Shown here: positions 17,594 to 26,412 of the stretch, piece by piece
Numbering within the stretch: the first letter of the stretch is position 1
Layout of the letters: the number at the start of each line of letters is the position of its first letter
Assembly (NCBI GenBank): GCA_026706345.1
Contig: JAPOYX010000059.1
Location: forward strand, 1-61,655
Length of the DNA: 61,655 bases
Source: Gemmatimonadota bacterium
GTDB taxonomy: Bacteria; JAAXHH01
Direction of reading: 5' to 3'
Program-made: the position numbers and the translations under genes
The notes under the pieces: model-generated
Told to the model about the DNA's origin: nothing
Seen by the model: the letters and a program-made list of their open reading frames with translations, nothing else
Database searches by the model: none

Positions 17594-18766
17594 CTACAGG
17601 TCGGCGATCCTGACCCAGGCACCGTTTTCCGCCGACAGCGAGACGGCTTCCAGCACGGCCTGGTCCCGGACGCCCTCGTCGAAATCCGGATGGAGGTTGT
17701 CGTCGGCGCCGGCGATGGCCTGCATGAGATCGTACACCTCGTGGATGAAGGTGTGTTCCCAGCCGATGATGTGCCCGGGCGGCCACCACCGGTCCATGTA
17801 GGGGTGGACGCCTTCGGTCACGATGATCTCGCGGAAGCCCTGCACGTGGTCCTCGTCTTCCCGGTTGTAGTACTGAAGCTCGTTCATCTTCTCCAGGTTG
17901 AAGGCGATGGAACCCTTGCTGCCGTTGATCTCGAAACGGTTTCCGTTCCGCCGCCCGCCGGCGAACCGCGTGGCTTCGAAGGAGCCCACGGCGCCGTTCT
18001 CGAACCGGGCCAGCGCCAGGGTCGTATCGTCCACGGTCACCGGTCCCCTGCGGGTGGAAGTCCCGGCGCTGGCGCCCAGGGCCGAATCGATCTCGTCGAC
18101 GATGGGACGCTCCTTGATGAAGGTCTCCTGCATGCCGGTGACCTCGGTGATCTCGCCGATGAGATACCGGGCCAGGTCGATGATGTGGGCGTTCAGGTCG
18201 CCGTGGGGCCCCGAGCCGGCCTTCTCCTTCTGCAGGCGCCACACCAGCGGGAAGTCGGGATCCATGATCCAGTCCTGCAGATAGACGGCGCGCCAGTGAT
18301 ACACCTCGCCGATGCGCCCTTCTTCGATGAGCCGCTTGGCCAGCGCGACCGCGGGCACCCGGCGGTAGTTGTAGGCCACCATGCTCTTCACGCCCGCCCG
18401 GTTCACGGCGTCGGCCATGGCCCGGGCTTCCGCGAGGCTGTTGGCCAGTGGTTTCTCGCAAAAGACGTGCTTGCCCGCTTCGGCGGCGGTAATGGCGATC
18501 TCCGCGTGGCTGTCGCCCGGCGTCGATACGTCGACCAGATCGATGTCGTCCCGGGCGATCAGGGTCTTCCAGTCGGTCTCGTAGCCCTCCCAGCCGAACT
18601 CGGCGGCCGCGCCCCTGACGTTCTCCTCGTTCCGGCCGCAGATGGCTTTCATGACCGGCACGCCGGCCGCATCCGGAAAGAAGAAGGACATGTCCTTGAA
18701 GGCGTGGCTGTGCGCCTTGCCCATGAATGAATAACCCACCAGGCCCACGTTGACGTTGCGTGCCAT
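17594..18766 (-). CDS. Gfo/Idh/MocA family NAD(P)-dependent oxidoreductase
   Basis: The 390-residue protein has an N-terminal Rossmann fold (VNVGLVGYSFMGKAHSHAF), STPGDSHAEIAI, and the catalytic-type EKP motif in HVFCEKPLANSLAEA. The C-terminal domain holds GPHGDLNAHIIDLARYL, with the conserved Asp/His pair. The family oxidises or reduces sugars and cyclitols. AAGGAG precedes the ATG at 18766. The isomerase gene follows 83 bp downstream on the same strand, and glyS is upstream. Substrate is unassigned. Confidence 0.93.
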   Translation of the reverse strand: MARNVNVGLVGYSFMGKAHSHAFKDMSFFFPDAAGVPVMKAICGRNEENVRGAAAEFGWEGYETDWKTLIARDDIDLVDVSTPGDSHAEIAITAAEAGKHVFCEKPLANSLAEARAMADAVNRAGVKSMVAYNYRRVPAVALAKRLIEEGRIGEVYHWRAVYLQDWIMDPDFPLVWRLQKEKAGSGPHGDLNAHIIDLARYLIGEITEVTGMQETFIKERPIVDEIDSALGASAGTSTRRGPVTVDDTTLALARFENGAVGSFEATRFAGGRRNGNRFEINGSKGSIAFNLEKMNELQYYNREDEDHVQGFREIIVTEGVHPYMDRWWPPGHIIGWEHTFIHEVYDLMQAIAGADDNLHPDFDEGVRDQAVLEAVSLSAENGAWVRIADL

Positions 18767-18834
18767 GTATTGCTCCTTTCTCGTCTCGCGCGCCGCCGGG
18801 GCGGTCCGTTCACCGCCTCAGCGGACGGTCCGGC

Positions 18835-20433
18835 TCACGAAGCCAGCTTTTCCTCTACGTAATCCTTCAACTCGTCGATGGGCACCCGGTCCTGCGCCAT
18901 GGTATCCCGGTCGCGGACCGTCACCGTACGGTCGTCGATCGTCTGGAAATCGACCGTGACGCACAGCGGGGTGCCGATTTCGTCCTGGCGCCGGTAGAGT
19001 TTACCGATGGCGCCCGTGTCGTCGTATACCGTGCGTATCCTGCCCCCGGACTGCAGCGCCTTGCGGATATCCCGGGCCGTGGACGCGAGCCGGTCGTCGG
19101 TCCGCTTCAGCGGAAAGACCGCCACCTTGACCGGGGCCAGGTGGGGCTTGAGCCGCAATACCGTCCGGTAGTGGTCGCCGATGACCTTCTGGGACAGGTT
19201 CCTCAGCGCCTTGCCTTCCTTGATCCGGTCGGCGCCCGGCATGGCCAGGAGCGCGTCGATGCGCGGCATGCTTTCGGGCAGTTCGCTCGAAATGGACTCA
19301 CCGAAGGAGAGCAGGGCGTCCCGCGCGTCGGCCGGCAGCTTCGTGTTTCCCGAAACGGCGGCGTTGAACGCTTCGAGCCCGCTGCCGATCCCGGAGGCCT
19401 TGTCCTCCGGCGGCGCCTTGACCATGGGTTCGTCATAGGCTTCGCTGAGGACGGCCAGCAGGCACCGGCCGACCCCCGCCGACGGCTCGACCACGAAGGG
19501 GATCACGTGGCGGTTCGTCTGCGGATCGAAATAGGATAGCCGCGTCGTGCTGGACGGGTTTTCCGCCACCTGCGCCGTGAGTTCGTACTGCTCCTGGTAC
19601 CGCGTGTGGGAGCCCAGGTCGAAATCCGTCCGGCTGGCGATGCCCTCGAGCTCCTCGTAGCCGAGGGTGGGATACCCGTACATCAGGTCGTAGGTCTTCT
19701 TGGAGTAATGGGCGAGGTCCTCCCGCGGCACGTCGTGAATCCGGATGGCGCCGCGGGGTACGCCGATGTGTTCCCACCAGTCGAGCCGGTCTTCCAGCCA
19801 CCGGTCCTGCCACGCGTCCTCCGTGCCGGGATGGACGAAGTATTCAATCTCCAGCATGTCGAACTCACGCACGCGGAACAGGAAATTGCGGGGATTGATC
19901 TCGTTGCGGAACCCCTTGCCCACCTGGGCGATGCCGAAGGGCAGCTTGCGCGCCGTGGTGGTCAGCACGTTGTTGAAATTGACGAATATGCCCTGGGCCG
20001 TTTCCGGACGCAGGTATGCGTAGGCGTCTTCTTCCGAGACCGGACCCACCTGGGTCTTGAACATCAGGTTGAAGGGCCGCGGCTCGGTCAGGTCCGTGGA
20101 ACCGCAAGCAGGGCAGGAACCGTCCACCTGGTCGGCGCGCCACCGGCCCTGGCACTTGCGGCAGTCCACCAGGGGGTCGACGAAGGTCTCCTCGTGACCC
20201 GAATACCTCCAGGTCAGCGGATTCATCAGGATGGCGCTGTCGAGCCCCTCCATGTCATCCCGTTCATAGACGTTGCGCCGCCACCAGGAATCCACGATGT
20301 TGTTCTTCATCTCGACGCCCACCGGGCCGTAATCGTACAGTCCCTGCAACCCGCCGTAGATTTCGGAGCCCGGGTAGATGATTCCTCGGCGTTTGCAGAG
20401 CGATACGAGTTGTTCCAGCGAGACAGCGGGCAC
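18835..20433 (-). CDS. glyS: Glycyl-tRNA synthetase, alpha2 type, with an extra internal segment
   Basis: This class II synthetase charges tRNA-Gly. The N-terminus (LVSLCKRRGIIYPGSEIYGG) and GLQGLYDYGPVG belong to the single-chain alpha2 enzyme, and a CRKCQGRW...CPACGS zinc knuckle is present. Motif 2 is FRNEINPR; motif 3 is in VVEPSAGVGRCLLAVL. The anticodon-binding domain starts near residue 434 (PVKVAVFPL). At about 341-412, between motif 3 and the RTVLRLKPHLAPVKV region, lies roughly 70 extra residues rich in Ala, Ser and Glu that I do not recognise from family knowledge. It is 532 aa long. A good promoter lies upstream at 20511-20539. Confidence 0.96.
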   Translation of the reverse strand: MPAVSLEQLVSLCKRRGIIYPGSEIYGGLQGLYDYGPVGVEMKNNIVDSWWRRNVYERDDMEGLDSAILMNPLTWRYSGHEETFVDPLVDCRKCQGRWRADQVDGSCPACGSTDLTEPRPFNLMFKTQVGPVSEEDAYAYLRPETAQGIFVNFNNVLTTTARKLPFGIAQVGKGFRNEINPRNFLFRVREFDMLEIEYFVHPGTEDAWQDRWLEDRLDWWEHIGVPRGAIRIHDVPREDLAHYSKKTYDLMYGYPTLGYEELEGIASRTDFDLGSHTRYQEQYELTAQVAENPSSTTRLSYFDPQTNRHVIPFVVEPSAGVGRCLLAVLSEAYDEPMVKAPPEDKASGIGSGLEAFNAAVSGNTKLPADARDALLSFGESISSELPESMPRIDALLAMPGADRIKEGKALRNLSQKVIGDHYRTVLRLKPHLAPVKVAVFPLKRTDDRLASTARDIRKALQSGGRIRTVYDDTGAIGKLYRRQDEIGTPLCVTVDFQTIDDRTVTVRDRDTMAQDRVPIDELKDYVEEKLAS

Positions 20434-20510
20434 CGCGATCCTTTCCGATCCGAATGACGGGGAGATGACGGGCAGTACGGCGCTTTCGGCACGCCGCGCA
20501 TAACGCGTTC

Positions 20511-20539
20511 AGCATAACGAAAACCCCGCGGAGTGTCAA
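20511..20539 (-). promoter_or_regulatory. Putative sigma70 promoter of glyS
   Basis: On the minus strand TTGACA (20539-20534), a 17-nt spacer and TATGCT (20516-20511). The predicted start is near 20504, about 70 nt upstream of the glyS ATG. Confidence 0.65.
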
Positions 20540-20664
20540 CCCAAAAGGCCCTCCGCGCACCGAAAATATAGATTGACATAAACAGGGGTCCCGCGCATTG
20601 ATACATAGCGTTTTTTCGGTGCATCCCCATCTTTCGGAACCCTGATTCGACGCCTGGTGTACAG

Positions 20665-21744
20665 ATGCATGAATCGACCATAAGCCATGACCAACTCGGC
20701 GCGGTCGCCGGCGACTTCCAGGGCCGGCCGGCCGTACTCCACTACGGGAACGCCGCCGCCGAATACCGGTCGGTCCGGACCGCGGCCGGCCTGTGCGACC
20801 TTTCCCAGCGTGGCAAGTTGCGCATGACCGGCGCAGACCGGCAAAACTTCCTGCACCGCGTGGTGACCAACGACGTGGAACAACTCGGCGCCGGCGAGGG
20901 CGTCTACGCCTGCATGCTGACGCCCCAGGGGAAGATCATCTCGGACATGACGGTCTATGTACGTGCGGACGACCTGCTTATCGACGTGGAACCGGGGATG
21001 GCGGGCGTCCTGCGGGACACGCTAGACCGCTATGCCCTCATTGACGCCGTCGAAATCGAGGAGGTCACCGCCCGGTACGGATTAATCGGCGTGTACGGCC
21101 GCAAGGCGGAGGCCTGCCTGCAGAGTCTGGCCGGCCCCGTGGACCCGCTGCCACCCTGCGGACACGTGGAGATCGAATGGAACGGCCTGCCCGTTACCGT
21201 GGCGCGGTCCCGCCGTACGGGTGAACGGGACTACGACGTGTACGTCCCCGCCGAAAGCGCGGATGAAATCTGGAAGGCATTGCTTGGCGGCGAGGGAGAC
21301 GCCTCCTGCGTCCCCATTGGCTTCGATACGCTCGAGGTGCTTCGCGTGGAAGCGGGCATCCCCCGCTGCACGGCGGAACTGGACGACCGCATCATTCCCA
21401 ACGAAGCGGTGAAGGACCGGGCGGTCAGTTTTGCCAAGGGGTGCTACATCGGCCAGGAACCGGTCGTGATGATGGAACACCGGGGACGCCCCAACCGATT
21501 GCTGTCGGGCCTCGCCATAGAAGGAGAAACGCTGCCCGAACGGAATGCCCCGATTCAGAAGGACGGCAAAGACGCCGGCTGGATCACCACGGCGGTTCAT
21601 GGCCGCGCGGTACAGGGCATCATCGCGCTGGGATTCGTCCGGCGGAGATACAGGGAGTCGGGCGGACCGGTGGGTGTAGTGGTGAACGGCGGCCTGGCCG
21701 GCGCCGAAATCGTGGATCTGCCTTTCTTCGATCCCGCCCCGTAA
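20665..21744 (+). CDS. ygfZ: Folate-binding protein YgfZ / GcvT-like
   Basis: The 359-residue protein has an aminomethyltransferase (GcvT) fold: an N-terminal GLCDLSQRGKLRMTGADRQNFL segment, then the diagnostic YgfZ signature KGCYIGQE near residue 258, followed by a GcvT C-terminal barrel. YgfZ proteins bind tetrahydrofolate and help repair or assemble Fe-S clusters of enzymes such as MiaB; they lack glycine-cleavage activity. No other glycine-cleavage genes lie nearby, which supports YgfZ over GcvT. TTGACA at 20573-20578 lies upstream, but no convincing -10 could be fixed. Confidence 0.9.
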   Translation: MHESTISHDQLGAVAGDFQGRPAVLHYGNAAAEYRSVRTAAGLCDLSQRGKLRMTGADRQNFLHRVVTNDVEQLGAGEGVYACMLTPQGKIISDMTVYVRADDLLIDVEPGMAGVLRDTLDRYALIDAVEIEEVTARYGLIGVYGRKAEACLQSLAGPVDPLPPCGHVEIEWNGLPVTVARSRRTGERDYDVYVPAESADEIWKALLGGEGDASCVPIGFDTLEVLRVEAGIPRCTAELDDRIIPNEAVKDRAVSFAKGCYIGQEPVVMMEHRGRPNRLLSGLAIEGETLPERNAPIQKDGKDAGWITTAVHGRAVQGIIALGFVRRRYRESGGPVGVVVNGGLAGAEIVDLPFFDPAP

Positions 21745-21777
21745 ACACCCGGCATTATACCGAGGCCTTCTCATCCC

Positions 21778-22785
21778 ATGTCGAACCGTTCCTTCTCCCT
21801 CCATTCCCCCCTGGACATGCACATCCACTTCCGCGAAGGCGCCATGTTGAGGCGCGTGGCGCCGCTGAGCGCGGAGACCTTCGCGGGCGGCGTGATCATG
21901 CCCAACCTGGTGCCCCCCGTGGACAATCTCGACCGGCTGGAACGGTACGGACGGGAAGTCCGGGAGGCCGTGGGCGGCCACGCCTTCGAACCCTATATGA
22001 CCCTGTTCATGCGGCCCTATACCGAAAGCGAACTGGCTTCGATGAAGGACCGTATCATCGGCGTCAAACTGTATCCGGAGGGCATCACCACCCACAGCGA
22101 CGAAGGGGTCGGCGACCTCCGCGACGTGGAGGACACCCTGGCCCTGATGCAGGACCTGGGCATCCGGCTGATGGTACACGGTGAATCGACGGACTTCGTC
22201 ATGGACCGCGAGCGCGCGTTCCTTCCCGTCTACGAAGACCTGGCCACGCGCTTTCCCCGGCTGGCCATCGTCATGGAACATATCACGACCCGGGAGGCTG
22301 CCGCGCTCCTGGACCGCCACGAAAACCTGTCGGCGACCGTCACCCTGCAGCACCTGCTCATCACCCTGGACGACGTGGCGGGTGGGCTGTTCAACCCCCA
22401 TCTGTTCTGCAAGCCCATCGCGAAGCGGCCGGAGGATCGCGACGCGCTCCTCGCGCTGGCCCTCGAAGCCCACCCCGGGCTCGTCTTCGGCAGCGATTCC
22501 GCGCCCCACCCGGTCGACAAGAAAGAGTGCTCCGGCTGCGCAGCGGGAGTCTTCACCGCCCCCATCGCCCTGCAGATGCTCGTCGGACTCTTCGAAGAAC
22601 ACGGCGCGCTGGACCGGCTGCAGGCCTTCGTCTCGGACAACGCGAAGCGGATCTACGGGGTCACGCCCCCGGAAAAAACCGTGGTGTTCGAGAAGACCGG
22701 GGCGGCCATCCCCGAGCGATACGGGGAAGTCATCCCCATGTACGCGGGGCGGAAACTGGACTGGAAGGTGGCGGCGGTGCGTTAA
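21778..22785 (+). CDS. pyrC: Dihydroorotase, class II (E. coli type)
   Basis: PyrC catalyses reversible cyclisation of carbamoyl-aspartate to dihydroorotate in pyrimidine synthesis. The 335-residue protein shows the metal motif [12 protein letters not shown] at the N-terminus, the carboxylated-lysine strand [14 protein letters not shown] near 138, [28 protein letters not shown] and the [13 protein letters not shown] active-site loop. These motifs match the short E. coli-type dihydroorotase better than the longer PyrC/allantoinase class. It starts 33 bp after ygfZ and converges with the PHP gene. The 74-bp gap to that gene is filled by GC-rich near-repeats. Confidence 0.95.
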   Translation: MSNRSFSLHSPLDMHIHFREGAMLRRVAPLSAETFAGGVIMPNLVPPVDNLDRLERYGREVREAVGGHAFEPYMTLFMRPYTESELASMKDRIIGVKLYPEGITTHSDEGVGDLRDVEDTLALMQDLGIRLMVHGESTDFVMDRERAFLPVYEDLATRFPRLAIVMEHITTREAAALLDRHENLSATVTLQHLLITLDDVAGGLFNPHLFCKPIAKRPEDRDALLALALEAHPGLVFGSDSAPHPVDKKECSGCAAGVFTAPIALQMLVGLFEEHGALDRLQAFVSDNAKRIYGVTPPEKTVVFEKTGAAIPERYGEVIPMYAGRKLDWKVAAVR

Positions 22786-22859
22786 AGCGGCCAGGAATGA
22801 AGGCGGGCAGCGGGCCGGCGTGCGGCAGCGAGCCGGAGTGCAGCGGCCCGGCGTGCGGA

Positions 22860-24065
22860 CTACTCCACCCGGATGGCGTTCGAGATGATCCAGAGCCGCT
22901 GACGCTCGCCGCGCAGCAGGGTGCCGCGCAGCTGGTAGACTTCGGCGTGATAGACCCCCGGACCGGGAATCTCCACGAACAGCTCATGGCCTTCGGTCTC
23001 GATCAGGGGGACCTCGTCTCTGTACAACCGGATGCGCACCGGGCCCGATGACGGCGCGGTCACGTGCAACCGTTCTCCTGCCTTGAAACCGACACTGGAC
23101 CCCATGGATACTCTGTCCGGTCCCATGGCGAGTTCGAAGGAAAACCCGGGGGCCGGTTCGTAGCCTTCCATCACCACGTAGCAGCTTGCGCGGCGGAGCG
23201 CGTCCACCAGGATCGCTTCGTCTGCCCCGGCATCGCCGGTCAGTTCCGTACCGGTGATCACGTAGGTCCTGATCAATCCGAACATGCGCTCGTAGGTGGG
23301 GAAGGACAAGTGGCGCTCGCCCCAGAGCGGTATGCGCTCGTGGGCGTCCACGCTGCCGATCACGGTCACCGGCTGACGCTGCGCGCGATGCATCCAGAGC
23401 CGGATGGCTTCGTCGGGACGGTCGATGAGGCTGTTGAAAACGCCGTCGGGCAGGAAAGGCAGGAATACGAGGGCACGCAACAGTTCCAGCACGCTGTCGT
23501 CGCGCCAGTCGCTGTTCGCGTTAAGCAACTCCAGGCCGTCCATCTTCTCCACCGTCCAGTCGGTCCAGGGCCGCCGTCCCGTGGGATGGGCGGCGATGGA
23601 GAGTCCCCCTGCTTCCGAAATCTCTTCGATCAGCGCGGGGAGTCCCAGGGGGCCGGCCTGCTCCACGTCCCTCCCCACGCCGAGGGCCAGCAGGTGTCCC
23701 GCGCTGGTGTTGACTTCCTCGCCGACGAGCAGGAGCAGTCCGCCATGGTACCCCTGGTGGCCGTCGAACCGGGGCTGAAGCGTATCGTGATCAGTCAGGA
23801 ACAGGAAATCCAGTCCCGCGTCCTGTCCGGCCCGGACGATATCCGCTACCGTGCCGCCGCCGTCGGAGTAGGTGGAATGGACGTGTATGGCGCCGGTGTA
23901 GCGCGGCGGGAACTCGGGACCCGGTCCGGGCGACGCCGCGGGCCCTGTGGCGGGAGACAGTGCGGAACGGGGGGATTCGGACTGTATGAGCAGGCAACCA
24001 TCGACAATCCAGAGCAGGAAGCAGGCCGCCGCGAGGACTTTCAACGTGTTTCGGAAATTCAGCAT
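22860..24065 (-). CDS. PHP-domain metal-dependent phosphoesterase-like protein with N-terminal membrane anchor
   Basis: The 401-residue protein starts MLNFRNTLKVLAAACFLLWIVDG, one hydrophobic segment that is a signal anchor or possible lipoprotein signal. The PHP domain follows: GAIHVHSTYSDGGGT, then GLDFLFLTDHDTL, GEEVNTSAGHLLALG and SIAAHPTGRRP, all metal-ligand motifs, with SVDAHERIP later. The C-terminal 100 residues look beta-rich. Substrate is unknown; exported PHP proteins are rare compared with cytoplasmic ones. The upstream frame from 24173 adds only repeat-derived Arg/Gln-rich sequence, so the ATG at 24065 is preferred. It ends the long minus-strand run. Confidence 0.85.
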   Translation of the reverse strand: MLNFRNTLKVLAAACFLLWIVDGCLLIQSESPRSALSPATGPAASPGPGPEFPPRYTGAIHVHSTYSDGGGTVADIVRAGQDAGLDFLFLTDHDTLQPRFDGHQGYHGGLLLLVGEEVNTSAGHLLALGVGRDVEQAGPLGLPALIEEISEAGGLSIAAHPTGRRPWTDWTVEKMDGLELLNANSDWRDDSVLELLRALVFLPFLPDGVFNSLIDRPDEAIRLWMHRAQRQPVTVIGSVDAHERIPLWGERHLSFPTYERMFGLIRTYVITGTELTGDAGADEAILVDALRRASCYVVMEGYEPAPGFSFELAMGPDRVSMGSSVGFKAGERLHVTAPSSGPVRIRLYRDEVPLIETEGHELFVEIPGPGVYHAEVYQLRGTLLRGERQRLWIISNAIRVE

Positions 24066-24084
24066 GACATGCCGCCTGGCGCGT

Positions 24085-24165
24085 ACCCGCCTGTGTTGCC
24101 GCGAAGGGCGCGCCTGCCTGTGCTGCCGCGGGGGGCGTGCCTGCCTGTGCTGCTGTGAGGGGCGT
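24085..24165. repeat. 27-bp tandem repeat, three copies, upstream of the PHP gene
   Basis: Units at 24085-24111, 24112-24138 and 24139-24165, period 27. The second and third share GCCTGCCTGTGCTGC and a G-rich second half. The first is more divergent. It lies between yraN and the PHP start and could be read through as 9-residue repeats from an upstream ATG at 24173. Confidence 0.85.
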
Positions 24166-24201
24166 GCCGCCAACCAGCGCTCGCCGGGAGAAGAACAGGC
24201 A

Positions 24202-24576
24202 TCATACCGTACTCCAGAATGCGCGCTCTATATGGGTTATCCGGGGTGGTTTCCCCGACAGGTCGATCCCGATGACGTCGAAGCGGCACGGAAACTCGTG
24301 CCAGTTGCGTTCCTGCAGAAAACGACGGGCGGCCCGGGCAACGTGCTGTTGCTTCCGCGAGCCTACCCAGGATTGCGGATCGCCGAACCGCTGGCCCGTC
24401 CCGGCCTTGACTTCCACGAAGACGAGTTCCTCCCCGTCCCGGGTCACGATATCGATTTCACACCGGGATACGGAATCCCGGTAGTTCCTGGCGAGTATGG
24501 CATGGCCCTTCCGGCGGAGAAACGCTTCCGCGATGGATTCGCCTCGCGAACCGCGGGTATGCGTCGATTCTGACAT
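24202..24576 (-). CDS. yraN: YraN/UPF0102 family endonuclease-like protein
   Basis: The 124-residue protein of the Holliday-junction-resolvase-like fold starts RGSRGESIAEAFLRRKGHAILARNYR. The nuclease-type core E..D....E.K is seen as CEIDIVTRDGEELVFVEVKAG. Family function is not settled. The gene commonly neighbours rnhB in bacteria and does so here, 71 bp downstream of rnhB. Confidence 0.93.
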   Translation of the reverse strand: MSESTHTRGSRGESIAEAFLRRKGHAILARNYRDSVSRCEIDIVTRDGEELVFVEVKAGTGQRFGDPQSWVGSRKQQHVARAARRFLQERNWHEFPCRFDVIGIDLSGKPPRITHIERAFWSTV

Positions 24577-24647
24577 GGCGATTCAGGTTTGCTGTTCGGG
24601 TTAAAGCGGGTTGGTCCGCCGGCGAAACGAACAGGGGCAGACTGGTT

Positions 24648-25286
24648 TCAGGCCGTGGCGATCCGGCGTCTTTTCCGGAGGAAGGAACGACGATGCACGT
24701 CGGACGGACCGTGGATTTCTAGCGCGGCCAGGTGCGCCGCCGTGCCGTAGCCCTTGTGCCTGGCGAATCCGTATTCCGGATAATCCGGGTCGCACGCGAC
24801 CATGATGCGGTCGCGGGTCACTTTCGCGATAATGGACGCTGCGGCGATGGAAAGACTGCGCGCGTCTCCTCCTGCCACCGCGGTCTGGGGGCCCTGCCAG
24901 TCGATGGTGTCGATCCCGTCGATGAGCAGATGGCCGGGGACCGGTGAAAGGGCTTCCACGGCATCCTTCATGGCGAGGAGATTCGCGCGGCGTATGTTCA
25001 CGGTGTCGATCATGGACGCGGCGGAACGGCCCACTCCGACTGCCGTGGCCAGGGCCGTGATTTCGTCGTAAAGCGCATCCCTTTTCGCAGGAGTGAGGCG
25101 TTTCGAATCGTCGAGGCCCGGTATCAGCGCATCATCCGGCAGAATAACGGCCGCCGCGATCACGGGACCGGCCAGGGCGCCCCTCCCTGCCTCGTCCACC
25201 CCGGCAGCGTGTCGTACGCCGCGGTCGAGGAGGGAGCGTTCCAGGACGGAAATGGACCGGAGTCTTTTCCGTTCCGCATCGTCCAT
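24648..25286 (-). CDS. rnhB: Ribonuclease HII
   Basis: RnhB removes ribonucleotides and RNA from RNA/DNA hybrids. From the ATG at 25286 the product is 212 residues. The catalytic acidic residues appear in AAGVDEAGRGALAGPV (D and E), in LIDGIDTIDWQG, and in SIIAKVTRDRIM. It is 8 bp downstream of the rplS stop. The frame is open much further upstream, but that region is the rplS coding strand in another frame. A TTG a few codons earlier is a possible alternative start. Confidence 0.95.
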   Translation of the reverse strand: MDDAERKRLRSISVLERSLLDRGVRHAAGVDEAGRGALAGPVIAAAVILPDDALIPGLDDSKRLTPAKRDALYDEITALATAVGVGRSAASMIDTVNIRRANLLAMKDAVEALSPVPGHLLIDGIDTIDWQGPQTAVAGGDARSLSIAAASIIAKVTRDRIMVACDPDYPEYGFARHKGYGTAAHLAALEIHGPSDVHRRSFLRKRRRIATA

Positions 25287-25294
25287 CGATATGC

Positions 25295-25639
25295 TCAATT
25301 GCGCCGCTCGGCGATACGGGCGGCCTTGCCCTTCAACTTCCTCAGGTAATAGATCCGTGACTGCCGTACCTTGCCCCGGCGCAACACCTGGAGTTTTCCG
25401 ATCGCCGGCGAATGCAGCGGGAAGATGCGCTCGACGCCAATACCCTGCGAAATCTTGCGGACCGTGATCGTTTCGCCGATGCCGTGGCCGGACCGCTGAA
25501 TGACGACGCCCTGGAAAAGCTGTACGCGTTCCTTGTCGCCTTCGCGGACCTTGACCTCGACCCGTACGGTGTCTCCGGCTCGGAACTCCGGCAGGTCGGT
25601 CCGCAACTGGTCCTGGGTGATCGTGTCTAGTGCGTTCAT
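25295..25639 (-). CDS. rplS: 50S ribosomal protein L19
   Basis: This 114-residue ribosomal protein sits at the 30S-50S interface. It is recognised by [41 protein letters not shown] and the C-terminal [21 protein letters not shown]. The order rpsP-rimM-trmD-rplS is the standard conserved operon, with rnhB following. Confidence 0.98.
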   Translation of the reverse strand: MNALDTITQDQLRTDLPEFRAGDTVRVEVKVREGDKERVQLFQGVVIQRSGHGIGETITVRKISQGIGVERIFPLHSPAIGKLQVLRRGKVRQSRIYYLRKLKGKAARIAERRN

Positions 25640-25675
25640 GGCTGTAGCTTCCGTCCTTTCGAACGATCCCGGGCC

Positions 25676-26401
25676 TTAGTGCCGCCCGTTCCCGTTCCGT
25701 TGAAGGGTTTTCAGATAAGTCACGTCCTCTCCAGTCAATTCCACGGTTTCCAGCAATTCGGGACGATGCTGGAAAGTCTTCTTCAGGGCGTCCTGCCTTT
25801 CCCATCTTTCGATGCGCTCATGATGCCCGGAAAGCAACACCTCGGGCACGCGCCATTCCTGGTAGTTCTCCGGCTCGCCCAGGGCGCCGGGAATGAGACG
25901 GACTACGGCGTCCGCGATCATCATGGCCGGTATCTCGCCGCCGGTGACGACGAAATCACCCACGGAATATTCCTCTGCGCCCAGGCCCGTCGCCACCCGT
26001 TCGTCGACGCCCTTGTAGTGCCCGCAGATGAGGACCAGCTGGCCAAGTTCCGCGAAGGACCTGGCGGTCTCCTGCACAAACGGCCGGCCCCGGGCCGACA
26101 GCAGCACGGTTCGCGACCGGCCCGCCCGTTCCACCTCGTTCGCCTGGTCCGCCTGATCCGCCTGGTCCGCCTGCCGCCGGATATGGCGGACACCCCGGAA
26201 TATGGGCTCCGGTTTGAGCACCATGCCCGGACTCCCGCCGTAGGCGTAGTCGTCGATGGTCTTGTGCCGGTCCGTCGTAAACGCACGGAGGTCATGGATG
26301 AAGATGTCCACCATGTCCCGCCTGCACGCCCGGCCCACGATACTCTCGCCGAAGGGACCCGCGAATACGCCCGGAAAGGCTGTTAGAATGTCGATACGCA
26401 T
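25676..26401 (-). CDS. trmD: tRNA (guanine-37-N1)-methyltransferase
   Basis: TrmD methylates G37 of tRNAs reading CNN codons, using SAM in a trefoil-knot fold. The 241-residue product starts MRIDILTAFPGVF, with YAYGGSPGMVLKPEPIF, LICGHYKGVDERV (knot), the EEYSVGDFVVTGGE strand and AVVRLIPGALG. The interdomain loop near residues 75-88 contains a repetitive Gln-Ala-Asp stretch made by the 9-bp repeat at 26141-26176 and is longer than in typical TrmD. It stands between rimM and rplS. Confidence 0.97.
   Translation of the reverse strand: MRIDILTAFPGVFAGPFGESIVGRACRRDMVDIFIHDLRAFTTDRHKTIDDYAYGGSPGMVLKPEPIFRGVRHIRRQADQADQADQANEVERAGRSRTVLLSARGRPFVQETARSFAELGQLVLICGHYKGVDERVATGLGAEEYSVGDFVVTGGEIPAMMIADAVVRLIPGALGEPENYQEWRVPEVLLSGHHERIERWERQDALKKTFQHRPELLETVELTGEDVTYLKTLQRNGNGRH
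26141..26176 (-). repeat. 9-bp GCGGAC-core repeat inside trmD
   Basis: On the plus strand the units are CGCCTGGTC, CGCCTGATC, CGCCTGGTC and CGCCTGCCG. In the gene direction the unit is GCGGACCAG (or its GCGGATCAG variant), which encodes Ala-Asp-Gln. The core matches the topA and DUF2064 repeats. Confidence 0.88.
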
Positions 26402-26412
26402 AGTCTATACCG

